Below are positions 10,317 to 19,149 of a DNA stretch of 64,000 nt, one piece after another (the stretch's first letter is position 1; each line of letters opens with the position of its first letter). The DNA is taken from positions 62,001 to 126,000 of the forward strand of contig NZ_FMWG01000009.1 in the NCBI RefSeq assembly GCF_900102795.1. The letters run 5' to 3'. The notes below the pieces were generated by a model. That model had not been told where the DNA came from. It ran no database searches and worked only from the letters and a program-made list of their open reading frames with translations. Made by a program: the position numbers and the translations under genes. This DNA comes from Epibacterium ulvae. GTDB taxonomy: Bacteria > Pseudomonadota > Alphaproteobacteria > Rhodobacterales > Rhodobacteraceae.

Positions 10317-11306
10317 TTATAGTAGGCCCGCCTGTTCAAACAGGACTTTCACATCTGTCTCAGGACGTGGTCCGATATGGCTGATGACTTCCGCTGCAGC
10401 GACACAGCCCATTTTAGCGCAGATTTCGACATCTCGGCCTGTCGCCATGCCAAAAAGGAAACCTGCCGCAAATTGATCTCCAGCCCCTGTAGTGTCGATT
10501 GCTGTGATCTTTTTCGTCGCAATATCAACGCGCTTGCCGCTTTCGACAACACTTACGCCATCTGCTGAGCGGGTGCAGACCACGAGATCGCAGATGCTTG
10601 CTGTTTTTTGCAAGGCTTCATCCAGATCGTCCGTCTGAAACAACGCTTTCATTTCATCTTCATTGCCGATGACAAAGTTCAGTTCGTTTTTAATCAATGA
10701 CAAGAAATCGTCCCGGTGGCGTTCCACACAGAAGGGATCCGATATCGAAATCCCGGCTTTACCGCCGCCTGCACGGGCGGCACGTGCCGCTTCCATAAAG
10801 GCTGTTTTGCCTTTGTCTTTGTCAAAGAGATACCCTTCAAGGAACATGATCTGTGCGTTGCCTGCGACTTCTGTTGGTACGTCGTCGCTGCTGAGTTCAG
10901 ATGAGATGCCCAAATAGGTGTTGAGTGACCGCTCAGCGTCTGGCGTGACAAAAATCATGCACCGCGAAGTCGGGAGGTCACCATTTGCAACGGGAGGGTT
11001 TACAAAATCAATCCCATCGTCTTGCATCGCTTTTGCATAGAATTGCCCCAGGTCATCATCGCAGACACGCCCAATAAAGGCCGCGTTCAACCCCAATGCA
11101 CCAGCACCCGCGATGGTATTGGCAACTGAACCGCCGGGCGTTTGAACGCTTTCACCCATTGCCTCATAAAGCTCTGCGCTGCGGTCCTGTTCGACCAGCT
11201 GCATGATCCCTTTTTCGATGTTCTTCTCGGTCAAGAAGGCATCATTGCATTGGGTGATCACATCGCCGACGGCATTGCCTATTCCGACGAGTTGGTAGGT
11301 TTTCAT
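10317..11306 (-). CDS. PfkB-family carbohydrate/nucleoside kinase (adenosine kinase-like)
   Basis: This 329-residue ribokinase-superfamily enzyme shows the N-terminal GIGNAVGDV, the glycine-rich TPGGSVANTIAGAGALG substrate lid region and the C-terminal PfkB signature DTTGAGDQFAAGF, with the catalytic Asp in DTTGAGD forming the anion hole. Alphaproteobacterial orthologs are commonly annotated adenosine kinase or generic sugar kinase. The exact substrate is not fixed by sequence. Its ATG overlaps the stop of nth by 4 nt (ATGA) and has a GAGGAAA site, so it is the second gene of an nth-kinase operon. Confidence 0.88.
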   Translation of the reverse strand: MKTYQLVGIGNAVGDVITQCNDAFLTEKNIEKGIMQLVEQDRSAELYEAMGESVQTPGGSVANTIAGAGALGLNAAFIGRVCDDDLGQFYAKAMQDDGIDFVNPPVANGDLPTSRCMIFVTPDAERSLNTYLGISSELSSDDVPTEVAGNAQIMFLEGYLFDKDKGKTAFMEAARAARAGGGKAGISISDPFCVERHRDDFLSLIKNELNFVIGNEDEMKALFQTDDLDEALQKTASICDLVVCTRSADGVSVVESGKRVDIATKKITAIDTTGAGDQFAAGFLFGMATGRDVEICAKMGCVAAAEVISHIGPRPETDVKVLFEQAGLL

Positions 11307-11947
11307 AGGTTTTTTTCCTCGAATTTACAGAGGTCTCGGATGAGACAGGTGCCGCACAGTGGTTTTCTGGCTTTGCAGTGGTAGCGCCCATGCAGGATCA
11401 GCCAGTGGTGTGCGTGCAGTTGGAAATCAGCTGGTGTGTGGTCTTCGACAGCGCGTTCGACCGCATCAACATCTTTGCCTGGTGCAATGCCAGAGCGATT
11501 GCCGACACGAAAGATGTGCGTATCAACTGCCTGTGCAGGCTGCTGCCACCACATGTTCAAAACCACATTGGCTGTTTTGCGGCCCACGCCGGGCAGGGAT
11601 TGCAATGCGGCACGTGAATTTGGCACTTCGCTGCCGTAGTCTTCGACCAGAATACGGCTCAATTTGATGACATTCTTGGCCTTTTGCCGATATAGGCCAA
11701 TGGTTTTGATATGTTCGATCAACCCGTCTTCGCCCAGATCCAGCATCTTTTGTGGCGTATCTGCGATTTTGAACAGCTCTCGGGTGGCTTTGTTCACGCC
11801 GACATCGGTCGCCTGTGCAGAAAGGGCAACGGCCACGACCAATGTATAAACATTGACGTGTTCCAGCTCTCCCTTTGGTTCGGGATCCCTGTCGCGAAAC
11901 CGGGTAAAGATCTCGCGCAGGGTGTGATAATCAAGTTGCTTTGCCAT
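11303..11947 (-). CDS. nth: Endonuclease III (DNA glycosylase/AP lyase)
   Basis: The 214-residue protein excises oxidised pyrimidines and cleaves the abasic site. It has the helix-hairpin-helix LPGVGRKTANVVL that holds the catalytic lysine, the catalytic Asp in AVDTHIFRVGNRSG, and a C-terminal 4Fe-4S motif with exact spacing C-x6-C-x2-C-x5-C (CKARKPLCGTCLIRDLC). Length equals that of the E. coli enzyme. The last codons overlap the start of the PfkB kinase gene. The gene is divergent from the Ada-like repair gene, so this locus groups two DNA-repair functions. Confidence 0.96.
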   Translation of the reverse strand: MAKQLDYHTLREIFTRFRDRDPEPKGELEHVNVYTLVVAVALSAQATDVGVNKATRELFKIADTPQKMLDLGEDGLIEHIKTIGLYRQKAKNVIKLSRILVEDYGSEVPNSRAALQSLPGVGRKTANVVLNMWWQQPAQAVDTHIFRVGNRSGIAPGKDVDAVERAVEDHTPADFQLHAHHWLILHGRYHCKARKPLCGTCLIRDLCKFEEKNL

Positions 11948-12122
11948 CGCTGCCTATCTATCGCGGAATTTATGAAGGGCAATTGAAAAGCGCGCGCGCT
12001 CTTCATCAATCTGATGCAACATAGCCAAAGATCCGCTGTGTGTGCGACCGCAATTCGCATCTTTCGGGTCGCCTGTGTTCAAAACCTGTTGTTAGAGTGC
12101 TGCCAACGCAACGGAGACGCAA

Positions 12123-12968
12123 ATGTTGGGCCATGAAATAGAAGGCAGCTACCACTACGGTGTGATCCGCCGTGCAATCGAGGTGATCGATGCCAACGGG
12201 CAGGATCTTTCGTTAAATGCGCTGGCGGCCCAGATGGAAATGAGCCCGGCGCATTTTCAACGTCTGTTTTCAACTTGGGTTGGGGTGTCTCCCAAACGCT
12301 ATCAACAATTCTTGCGACTGGATCACGCCAGATCTTTGCTACGGGATCGGTTCAGCACGCTGGAGACTGCACATGCGGTCGGCCTGTCTGGATCAGGGCG
12401 TTTATATGATTTGTTTTTGCGTTGGGAAGCGATGAGCCCGGGGGATTATGCCCGTAAAGGAAGTGGGTTGCTGATCTATTGGGCATGGTTTGACAGCCCG
12501 TTTGGCGAGGCTTTGGTGATGGGGACAGACCGTGGCATTTGTGGTATGGCATTCGCAGCAGAGACGGGGCGTGCAGACACCTTTCAGGATATGCAGTCGC
12601 GCTGGCCTAAGGCTGAATTTTGCGAAGCCCCTGAGCGCTTGCAGGACTGGGCACAGGCCTGTTTTAAAACTGCGGGCGAAGCGCGCCTGCATTTGATCGG
12701 GGCACCGCTGCAGATCAAGGTCTGGGAAGCTTTGTTGCGGATCCCCTCAGGCCATGTGACAACCTACTCAGAGTTGGCGCGGGTGGTTGATGCCCCCAAA
12801 GCGGTCCGCGCTGTGGGTACTGCAGTTGGGCGAAACCCGATCAGCTGGATCATTCCGTGTCATCGCGCTTTGCGCAAGTCAGGTGGTTTGGGCGGCTATC
12901 ACTGGGGGCTTCCTGTGAAGCGCGCGATGCTGGCCTATGAGGCTGTACAGCTTGAGGCTCACGAGTAA
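12123..12968 (+). CDS. Ada-like protein: AraC-type HTH fused to O6-methylguanine-DNA methyltransferase
   Basis: This 281-residue fusion has an AraC-type double helix-turn-helix (residues about 12-110, ALAAQMEMSPAHFQRLFS and the second motif AHAVGLSGSGRLYDLF) followed by a DNA-methyltransferase domain. The latter has the suicidal acceptor cysteine Cys246 in WIIPCHRAL and the arginine-finger region HVTTYSELA. The N-terminal zinc/methylphosphotriester domain (with the Cys38 acceptor) of E. coli Ada is missing. It should therefore repair O6-methylguanine but cannot become an activator through phosphotriester methylation as E. coli Ada does. Such two-domain forms are common in alphaproteobacteria. 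A stand-alone activator role is possible. Confidence 0.9.
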   Translation: MLGHEIEGSYHYGVIRRAIEVIDANGQDLSLNALAAQMEMSPAHFQRLFSTWVGVSPKRYQQFLRLDHARSLLRDRFSTLETAHAVGLSGSGRLYDLFLRWEAMSPGDYARKGSGLLIYWAWFDSPFGEALVMGTDRGICGMAFAAETGRADTFQDMQSRWPKAEFCEAPERLQDWAQACFKTAGEARLHLIGAPLQIKVWEALLRIPSGHVTTYSELARVVDAPKAVRAVGTAVGRNPISWIIPCHRALRKSGGLGGYHWGLPVKRAMLAYEAVQLEAHE

Positions 12969-13099
12969 CTGGTATCGACGGTGGCGGTATTTCGCCGAAA
13001 TTCCCCTGATAATTGCTTGAGTGTCCGGCGGTTCAACATGATATATTGAGCTAAAGAAGCACGCCCTTGTGGCCTGCAGACACAGTATGAGGATAAAAA

Positions 13100-13753
13100 A
13101 TGGCCATTTCAAAGATTACAATGGTTGCCGCGCTTGTAGGGGCACTTGGCCTGTCCGCCTGTACAGACCCGTCTCAACTGAACTCTGGTGGAACGAGCAA
13201 AACTGAAAATGGCGCGCTCATCGGTGGATTGATCGGTGCGGGCGTAGGTGCCTTGGCTTCTGATAGTGCCGGTGGTGTGATTGGCACCGCAGCGGCTGGT
13301 GCGTTGGTTGGCGGTTTGATCGGCAATGAGCTTGAAAAGCAAGAGGCGGAACTGCGTCAGACGTTGGCCAATGATCAGATCTCCATTGTGAATACGGGAG
13401 ACCGTTTGATCGTCACATTGCCAAATGATCTCACCTTTGCGACCGATAGCGCGCAGGTTTCACCCGCCGCCCGTGGTGATCTGCTGAAGGTTGCTGACAG
13501 TCTTGTGCGCTATCCTAACAGTTTGGTGCGTGTGATTGGCCATGCTGACAGCGACGGTGAGGCGCTTCATAACCTTAATTTGTCCAACCGCCGTGCAAAT
13601 GCTGTGGCGGATTTGATCCAAGCCGGCGGCGTTCCCTTTAACCGCATTAATACAGTGGGACGTGGCGAAGATGAACCAATCGCAAGCAATCTTACCCCGG
13701 AAGGAAAAGCACGCAATCGCCGGGTTGAGATCATTGTGATCCCAAGCACCTAA
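13100..13753 (+). CDS. OmpA-family lipoprotein with glycine-zipper segment
   Basis: The 217-residue precursor has a lipoprotein signal peptide with lipobox LSAC (acylated Cys21). It is followed by a glycine-zipper region (residues about 36-75, alternating GxxxG as in GALIGGLIGAGVGAL) and a C-terminal OmpA-like peptidoglycan-binding domain (LTFATDSAQV, VIGHADSDGE, ARNRRVEIIVIP). This layout matches YiaD-type outer-membrane lipoproteins that link the outer membrane to murein. Residue +2 is Thr, not Asp, consistent with outer-membrane sorting. The start at 13100 follows a weak GAGGATAAAAA site. Confidence 0.92.
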   Translation: MAISKITMVAALVGALGLSACTDPSQLNSGGTSKTENGALIGGLIGAGVGALASDSAGGVIGTAAAGALVGGLIGNELEKQEAELRQTLANDQISIVNTGDRLIVTLPNDLTFATDSAQVSPAARGDLLKVADSLVRYPNSLVRVIGHADSDGEALHNLNLSNRRANAVADLIQAGGVPFNRINTVGRGEDEPIASNLTPEGKARNRRVEIIVIPST

Positions 13754-13774
13754 ACGCGTTTATTCCTATTCTCG

Positions 13775-13803
13775 AAACCGCTCTCAGGCATTGGGGGCGG
13801 TTT
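13775..13803 (+). terminator. Intrinsic terminator of the OmpA lipoprotein gene
   Basis: The stem AAACCGC/GCGGTTT (13775-13781 / 13797-13803) begins 22 nt after the stop and is followed by a T-rich tract (TTGTTTGTTTTT). The 15-nt loop can add a few further pairs. Confidence 0.75.
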
Positions 13804-13901
13804 TGTTTGTTTTTGAACATTGTGTGCGCTTTTTCTTGGGTTAAGTGCGATTATGAACGATGCTAGCGTAGGTGCAGATATGTTTGCCAGAGGGAAATAG
13901 G

Positions 13902-14444
13902 ATGTCACACTACAAATTACTCTTGATTTCAGGGTCGCTACGCGCCGAGGCCACCAATACCAAACTGCTCCGCGAGGCCGCGCGTGTCTTTGGCACGGCA
14001 GAGGTTGAATTGGCAGATCTGAACTTACCGCTTTACGATGGCGACCTGGAAGAGCGTTCAGGTATTCCTGAACAGGTTCAATTGCTTGCGGAGCAGATAG
14101 TTGCGGCCGACGCGATTTTGATCGCAACACCAGAGTACAATAAAGCGCCTTCGGGTGTGTTGAAAAATGCATTGGATTGGGTCAGCCGCACAAAAGCAGC
14201 ACCCTGGACAGATAAACCCGTTGCAGTGATGTCTGCCGCAGCCGGACGGGGGGGCGGTGCGCAAGCCGAGGTGATTTTGCGCAGTATGATGCAGCCTTTC
14301 ATGGCACGCGTTGTGCCGGGACCAGCCATAAATATCGCCACCTCATATGAACAGTTTGATGACAAAGGACATCTAGTCTCTGAACGCTATGCCCAGACTT
14401 TAACGGATCTTATGTCTGCGCTGCGCAAAGAGATTGGCCGTTAA
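13902..14444 (+). CDS. NADPH-dependent FMN reductase
   Basis: The 180-residue flavodoxin-fold protein begins MSHYKLLLISGSLRAEATNT, the phosphate-binding GSLR loop of the SsuE/ChrR/ArsH reductase family. It continues with the isoalloxazine-contacting ATPEYNKAPSGVLKNALDWVSR motif. It likely uses NAD(P)H to reduce FMN, quinones or chromate in the cytoplasm. The physiological acceptor is unknown. The ATG at 13902 has AGAGGGAAATAG upstream. An in-frame GTG 30 nt earlier is weaker. It is convergent with the FAD oxidoreductase, with a 4-nt overlap of the 3' ends. Confidence 0.92.
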   Translation: MSHYKLLLISGSLRAEATNTKLLREAARVFGTAEVELADLNLPLYDGDLEERSGIPEQVQLLAEQIVAADAILIATPEYNKAPSGVLKNALDWVSRTKAAPWTDKPVAVMSAAAGRGGGAQAEVILRSMMQPFMARVVPGPAINIATSYEQFDDKGHLVSERYAQTLTDLMSALRKEIGR

Positions 14445-15481
14445 AGATTATCTTCAAAGCGAAACCCTTTGGGGATCTGGTCGCGATTCTCTAAGATCAG
14501 ATCCGCCATCACCCGTGCTACGTTGGGGGCCATGCCAAAGCCGATTTTAAAACCGCCATTGGCAATAAAATGACCTGGACGATCTGGTATCGCTCCCAGC
14601 ATGGGCGCGCGTGATCGGGATCGCGGGCGAACTCCGGCCCAGCGTTCCAGGACTTCTGCCTGCTCCAAAACGGGAAAGGTACGGCGGGCCCGGTCGATGA
14701 CATCTTCTAGCAATGCATCGGGCGTGTCGGGGTTTTCAAAGTCGCGTTCTGTGGTTGATCCGATCGCTACTGTGCCATTGGCGTGCGGGATAATATGCAG
14801 GGCGTCGGCAAAAAGCTGGGGCGCTTCTGTGGCCCTATAAGCCAGAACAGCGGCCTGACCTTTTACACCCGTGCCGATCAGGCGACTGTGCCCTGTGTTC
14901 AGCTCTTTTAGGCCTGCGTAGCCTGTCGCATGTACTACGAATCCTTGATCCGCCCCTTCGCTTTTGATTGCAACGCCATGAGTGCCTAAGGCCGCAACAA
15001 GGGCTGCGCAGGTCTGGCGTGGATGCATGCGAGCGCTCAAAGTGTCATGGATCAAAAGCCCCATGGGGCTAATGGGCGCCCATGGTCCGGCTTGCGCTGC
15101 GTCAATGATGCGCCAGTCGGCTTTCCCCTGCCAAAGGTCTTGCGCGTTCTGGGCACGTTCTTTGGCAAGCGTGAGGGCCGCATCATCTGCAATGGGTTGC
15201 AGACGACCAGTTCGACCATATCCGGTTGACAGACCACCAGTGCCCTCCACCTCAGCCCAAAAGTGTTCTGACAGAATGAGGCTTTCAAATTGAAAGGCTT
15301 TTTTGGCGTTCCAGTTTTCGGGAACATGAGGCGCTAACGCGCCGACGACACCGCCGCTTGATCCTGCGCCTGCTCCTTTTGGGTCAATCACTTGTACGCG
15401 TGCGCCAAGCTGCGCACAGCGCCATGCAATCGACAGGCCAAAGATACCTGCGCCCCGGATGGTCACATCTGTCATTGCCAT
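14441..15481 (-). CDS. FAD-dependent oxidoreductase (DAO family), candidate stand-alone MnmC oxidase domain
   Basis: The 346-residue protein has the N-terminal FAD dinucleotide fold IRGAGIFGLSIAWRCAQLGA and a DAO-type C-terminus (RWAGVRPRSRSRAPMLGAI, FIANGGFKIGFGMAP). In E. coli the MnmC protein fuses the MnmD methyltransferase with just such an FAD oxidase, which converts cmnm5s2U34 to nm5s2U34 in tRNA. Here the oxidase gene lies divergently next to mnmD, 60 bp apart, which suggests a split MnmC. Generic glycine oxidase (ThiO-like) or amino-acid oxidase activity remains possible. The ATG at 15481, 5-9 nt after AAAGGGACAAAG, is preferred over 15475 and over the unsupported extension to 15520. 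Confidence 0.78.
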   Translation of the reverse strand: MAMTDVTIRGAGIFGLSIAWRCAQLGARVQVIDPKGAGAGSSGGVVGALAPHVPENWNAKKAFQFESLILSEHFWAEVEGTGGLSTGYGRTGRLQPIADDAALTLAKERAQNAQDLWQGKADWRIIDAAQAGPWAPISPMGLLIHDTLSARMHPRQTCAALVAALGTHGVAIKSEGADQGFVVHATGYAGLKELNTGHSRLIGTGVKGQAAVLAYRATEAPQLFADALHIIPHANGTVAIGSTTERDFENPDTPDALLEDVIDRARRTFPVLEQAEVLERWAGVRPRSRSRAPMLGAIPDRPGHFIANGGFKIGFGMAPNVARVMADLILENRDQIPKGFRFEDNL

Positions 15482-15541
15482 TCTTTGTCCCTTTCGCCAG
15501 TGTCGCCGCCAATAGACCACAGTCGTTTAGGGGATTACGTT

Positions 15542-16216
15542 ATGACAGACCAGACAGCATCTCTCAGCTGGCGGGATGAGCGTATTCCGGTGTCAGACCA
15601 ATTTGATGATCCTTATTTCTCGCTCGAAAATGGTTTGGCAGAAACAGAGCATGTGTTTTTATCAGGAAATGATCTGCCCAACCGATTTGCGCCGGGTTTT
15701 CATATTGCTGAATTGGGATTTGGCACCGCACTCAACCTTTTGACGGTGTGGCGGGCTTGGGAGCAATCTGGCCAGACTACGCCGCTTCGTTTCACAAGTT
15801 TCGAAGCCTTCCCAATGGAGCCTGAAGATATGCGTCGTGCGCTCTTGGCATTTGCTGAGATCATGCCATGGGCGGATCGCTTTCTAGCCGATTGGACAGG
15901 CGGTGGCACGCTTGAACTAGAGACGCTGCACCTGAATGTGATTGTGGATGATGCACGGCAAGCACTGCCGACATGGCAGGAACAAGCAGATGCATGGTTT
16001 CTTGACGGGTTTTCACCTGCCAAAAACCCTGAACTTTGGGGCAGTGATCTAATGCAGGCCGTGGCCAGCCACACAAAAGAAGCTGGTACAGCGGCGACTT
16101 ATACAGCGGCGGGCTTTGTTCGACGTGGATTGGAAGAGGCGGGATTTACCGTGACACGCGTGCCGGGTTTTGGCCGAAAACGCCACATGACCCGCGCAGA
16201 AAAGAGATCAAGATGA
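15542..16216 (+). CDS. mnmD: tRNA 5-(aminomethyl)-2-thiouridine methyltransferase MnmD
   Basis: This 224-residue SAM-dependent methyltransferase corresponds to the N-terminal half of E. coli MnmC and catalyses the last step to mnm5s2U34 in the tRNA wobble position. Seen motifs: YFSLENGLAETEHVFL, the SAM-binding HIAELGFGTALNLL and the family signature DGFSPAKNPELW with its catalytic Asp, plus the C-terminal GFGRKRHM. The ATG at 15542 gives the family-typical N-terminus. The open frame to 15392 is the reverse side of the oxidoreductase. Its TGA overlaps the ATG of the DMT transporter (ATGA), so those two are coupled. Confidence 0.93.
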   Translation: MTDQTASLSWRDERIPVSDQFDDPYFSLENGLAETEHVFLSGNDLPNRFAPGFHIAELGFGTALNLLTVWRAWEQSGQTTPLRFTSFEAFPMEPEDMRRALLAFAEIMPWADRFLADWTGGGTLELETLHLNVIVDDARQALPTWQEQADAWFLDGFSPAKNPELWGSDLMQAVASHTKEAGTAATYTAAGFVRRGLEEAGFTVTRVPGFGRKRHMTRAEKRSR

Positions 16217-17079
16217 CACAGAATAACACCCGCCGCGGTATCCTGCTGATGGTGCTGTTCACGGTTATTATGGCGATTATGGATGCGCTTTCACGGCATC
16301 TGGCATCCGAATACAACGTCTTAATGGTTGTCATGATCCGTTATTGGTTCCTGCTGTTGCTGGTCGTCGGGCTGGCCGCATCCAAAGCAGGGGGCATTCG
16401 CCGTGTTGCGCGAACGCAGCAGCCGAAGCTGCAGATATTCCGGGGGTTTATCCTTGCGGCTGAGATCTGCGTGATGGTTCTTGCTTTTACCCTGTTGGGG
16501 TTGGTGCAAAGCCATGCGGTGTTTGTGTCGTATCCATTGCTGATTGCAGCTTTGTCTGGACCACTACTGGGCGAGGCGGTCGGTTGGCGACGCTGGAGTG
16601 CCATTGCATTTGGTTTTCTTGGCGTGATTGTTATTCTGCAACCCGGCAGCGGTGTTTTCCAACTGAGCGCATTGGTGCCACTGCTCGCGGCATTGATGTT
16701 TGCCCTTTATGGTCTGCTGACGCGCTATGTTTCACGCGAAGACAGTTCTGAGACGTCATTCTTCTATATGGGCGTGGTTGGCTTTGTTGTGCTTACGCCG
16801 CTTGGTCTGTGGCAGTGGCAACCTATGATCGCCGCAGACTGGGGCTGGATGGCTGCGCTGGCGGTGGCAGGTGCATTGGGGCACTGGGTGCTAATCAAAT
16901 GTTATGAAGCAGCCGAAGCCAGCGCCGTGCAACCGTTTGCTTACCTGCAATTGCCTGTCGCAGCTATTTTTGGGCTGGCGATTTTCGGAGAAACGCTTGC
17001 GGTCAATGTGGCGATCGGCGCTGCTATCGTTGTTGGGGCAGGGTTGTTTACCCTATGGCGCGAACGCCTTCAGCGTTGA
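16213..17079 (+). CDS. DMT-superfamily (EamA) transporter
   Basis: The 288-residue protein has about ten hydrophobic helices arranged as two EamA repeats (MDALSRHL...; second repeat from YGLLTRYVSREDSSETSFFYMG), as in RhtA/YdcZ-type drug/metabolite exporters of the inner membrane. The substrate cannot be read. It is translationally coupled to mnmD by a 4-nt overlap. Its last 27 bp overlap the last 27 bp of the convergent lytic transglycosylase gene. Confidence 0.88.
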   Translation: MTQNNTRRGILLMVLFTVIMAIMDALSRHLASEYNVLMVVMIRYWFLLLLVVGLAASKAGGIRRVARTQQPKLQIFRGFILAAEICVMVLAFTLLGLVQSHAVFVSYPLLIAALSGPLLGEAVGWRRWSAIAFGFLGVIVILQPGSGVFQLSALVPLLAALMFALYGLLTRYVSREDSSETSFFYMGVVGFVVLTPLGLWQWQPMIAADWGWMAALAVAGALGHWVLIKCYEAAEASAVQPFAYLQLPVAAIFGLAIFGETLAVNVAIGAAIVVGAGLFTLWRERLQR

Positions 17080-19023
17080 TCCAGAAAGCTCTTGTGAAAA
17101 CGGAATAGGCAAGGGCTCTTTACCCAGTCTTGCGCGATAGACAGGCAGGCTTTCGGCAACGCGCATCACGTAGTTCCGTGTCTCATTGAACGGGATATGT
17201 TCAATCCAATCTACGATATCGGGTATGCCATCGCGCGGATCGCCATACCGTTCGATCCAAACGGGTAAGCGGTGTGGCCCTGCGTTATAACCGGCAGCCA
17301 TCATCACCGCGTTACCATCAAAGGTTTTGGCGAGGTCTACAAGGTACTGTGACCCCAAACGTGCGTTATAGGGCCATTCGCTGATCAGGCGATCAGTTGT
17401 ATGGCTGTCTGAGATACCCAGGTCTTTTGCGACAAGATCTGCGGTTCCCGGCATCAGTTGCATCAGGCCGCGTGCGCCGACATGGCTGCTGACGCTGGGG
17501 TCAAACTCGCTTTCCCGGCGCGCAATCGCAAGCACCATTTCTTTTGCCATTGGCAGGTTTTCCTGCGCGACGGGATGCAACGGGTAATAGGCTCCTTTTA
17601 GTTCTATGCCGCGCTGGGCAGCGCGCTTAGAAATCATCACTGCGAGATGTGGTTGTTTCATTTCAACCACCATTTGCCCCAATTGCCGGGCCTGACCTAC
17701 CGGGAGCGTTTCGACTTGATGGGTCAAAAACCGTTCAGCCAGCGACAACTCTCCAACTGCCAGCAGTTCAAGCGCAGCCTGCGTCACAGAGCTTTGCATA
17801 AATGGCGCATTGCGCCAGTCTGTTGATTGTACAGGTGCGCGTAAGGCTGGGTCAAAAGGTCTGCCCAAGGCTTCGGCGGCAAGCAGGCCATAAAATGAAG
17901 TTTGATATTGCGCCGCCATTGTAAAGGCGGCATGCGCACGATCCGTGTCATTCAGCGCCGCATAAGCTTGACCCAGCCAATAGCCGCCACGGCCGATTGA
18001 AATCGGTGATTTTACCGCCCCTAAGAACCGGTCGAAATGATAGACGGCGAGTTCAGGGTCTTTGAGTTTGCGCAAAGCGACATAGCCAGCAATCCATTCA
18101 GAATCGGCATAGCCATATCCATCATCGGGGGTGGCAAAGTGAAAGGCGGCCAACTGATAGGCGCGTTCATAATTGTCATCGCGCAAGTCCTGACGGGCAA
18201 AATCCCGGCGACGGCGTAGCCAGCTCGCAGGATTGCCAAGCGCCTTTGCGCCAGTGCTTTGATCCAACAAAAGTTGTATGGCATCTTCTTGGCGGCGTTT
18301 GCCATCCCGCCACACGAAACGATCATAGGCAAGGCCAGGGTCAGCTTGTCGGGCCGCAGGGACCGCGTTAATTAACCCATCAACGCCGTTTATCGTTTCC
18401 TGCAGACCGATGCGCGCCTCTGCCACCGCGCGGTCCGCTGCAGAAACGAGTGGCAGCATGCGTTTTGCGCTGACCCGATGATTTTGCCACAGCAAGCTGT
18501 CCAACCGTTGTGTATGGAGCGGCGCCAATAATTTCCCATAGCGTTCAAGATAGATGTTCTGGGTGGCCTCTCGCATGGCAAAGTCGAGCCAGGCGCGCTT
18601 GATCTCCGTCTCGGCTTTTGTTCGCGCGCCTGAACGTTCCAAGGCCCTCGCATAGGCAAGCACACCATCTGCCGTTTGTGGATCTGCTGTGGTAAAAAAG
18701 GCTCGCACGGTTTCCGCGGTTGTATTGGAAAGCTGTGCCTCCATCCGCCGACGCAGGAGTGCCAGCCCGGGCCAGTCGTGGCGCCTTGAGAGAAAGGCAA
18801 GCGCTTCTTGCGCAGACCCATTGCCGCTGCGCAATTGATGCCATAGCACGATGTCACGTGCGATGCTGCCTTCGCGACCTGCTGCGCGAGCTGCTGCGCT
18901 CCAGTTCTCACTTCTGATCAGCGGCATCGCTTCGGAGAGACCGCGTGCGAGCAGTGCGGTTGGTGCATATAACACCAAGAAAATGGTGGCAATCAGGGTC
19001 AGGGCGTGTGTCTTCACTTGCAT
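17053..19023 (-). CDS. slt: Soluble lytic murein transglycosylase (Slt70-like)
   Basis: From the ATG at 19023 the product is 656 residues and begins with a Sec signal peptide (LTLIATIFLVLYAPTALLARG). A long alpha-helical superhelical (TPR-like) region forms the U-shaped body. The C-terminal catalytic domain of family 1A lytic transglycosylases follows: the catalytic Glu in ARRESEFDPSVSSHVGARG, the GLMQLMPGTA motif, and AAGYNAGPHRLPVW. It cleaves glycan strands to 1,6-anhydro ends in the periplasm. The frame stays open to 19515 across the divergent dapA, but that extension is the antisense of dapA and was dropped. The 3' end overlaps the DMT transporter. Confidence 0.93.
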   Translation of the reverse strand: MQVKTHALTLIATIFLVLYAPTALLARGLSEAMPLIRSENWSAAARAAGREGSIARDIVLWHQLRSGNGSAQEALAFLSRRHDWPGLALLRRRMEAQLSNTTAETVRAFFTTADPQTADGVLAYARALERSGARTKAETEIKRAWLDFAMREATQNIYLERYGKLLAPLHTQRLDSLLWQNHRVSAKRMLPLVSAADRAVAEARIGLQETINGVDGLINAVPAARQADPGLAYDRFVWRDGKRRQEDAIQLLLDQSTGAKALGNPASWLRRRRDFARQDLRDDNYERAYQLAAFHFATPDDGYGYADSEWIAGYVALRKLKDPELAVYHFDRFLGAVKSPISIGRGGYWLGQAYAALNDTDRAHAAFTMAAQYQTSFYGLLAAEALGRPFDPALRAPVQSTDWRNAPFMQSSVTQAALELLAVGELSLAERFLTHQVETLPVGQARQLGQMVVEMKQPHLAVMISKRAAQRGIELKGAYYPLHPVAQENLPMAKEMVLAIARRESEFDPSVSSHVGARGLMQLMPGTADLVAKDLGISDSHTTDRLISEWPYNARLGSQYLVDLAKTFDGNAVMMAAGYNAGPHRLPVWIERYGDPRDGIPDIVDWIEHIPFNETRNYVMRVAESLPVYRARLGKEPLPIPFSQELSGSTLKAFAP

Positions 19024-19149
19024 TTTCCAGTGACTCGGGGCTAAGGCCTGTGACGATAACTTGTGACGGCCGGGTATCAATTCAAATTCCCGGTATGTCC
19101 ATTCCCCCAACGGCGATTTCTCGCCAATCCATAGATAGGAGCGTGCATC

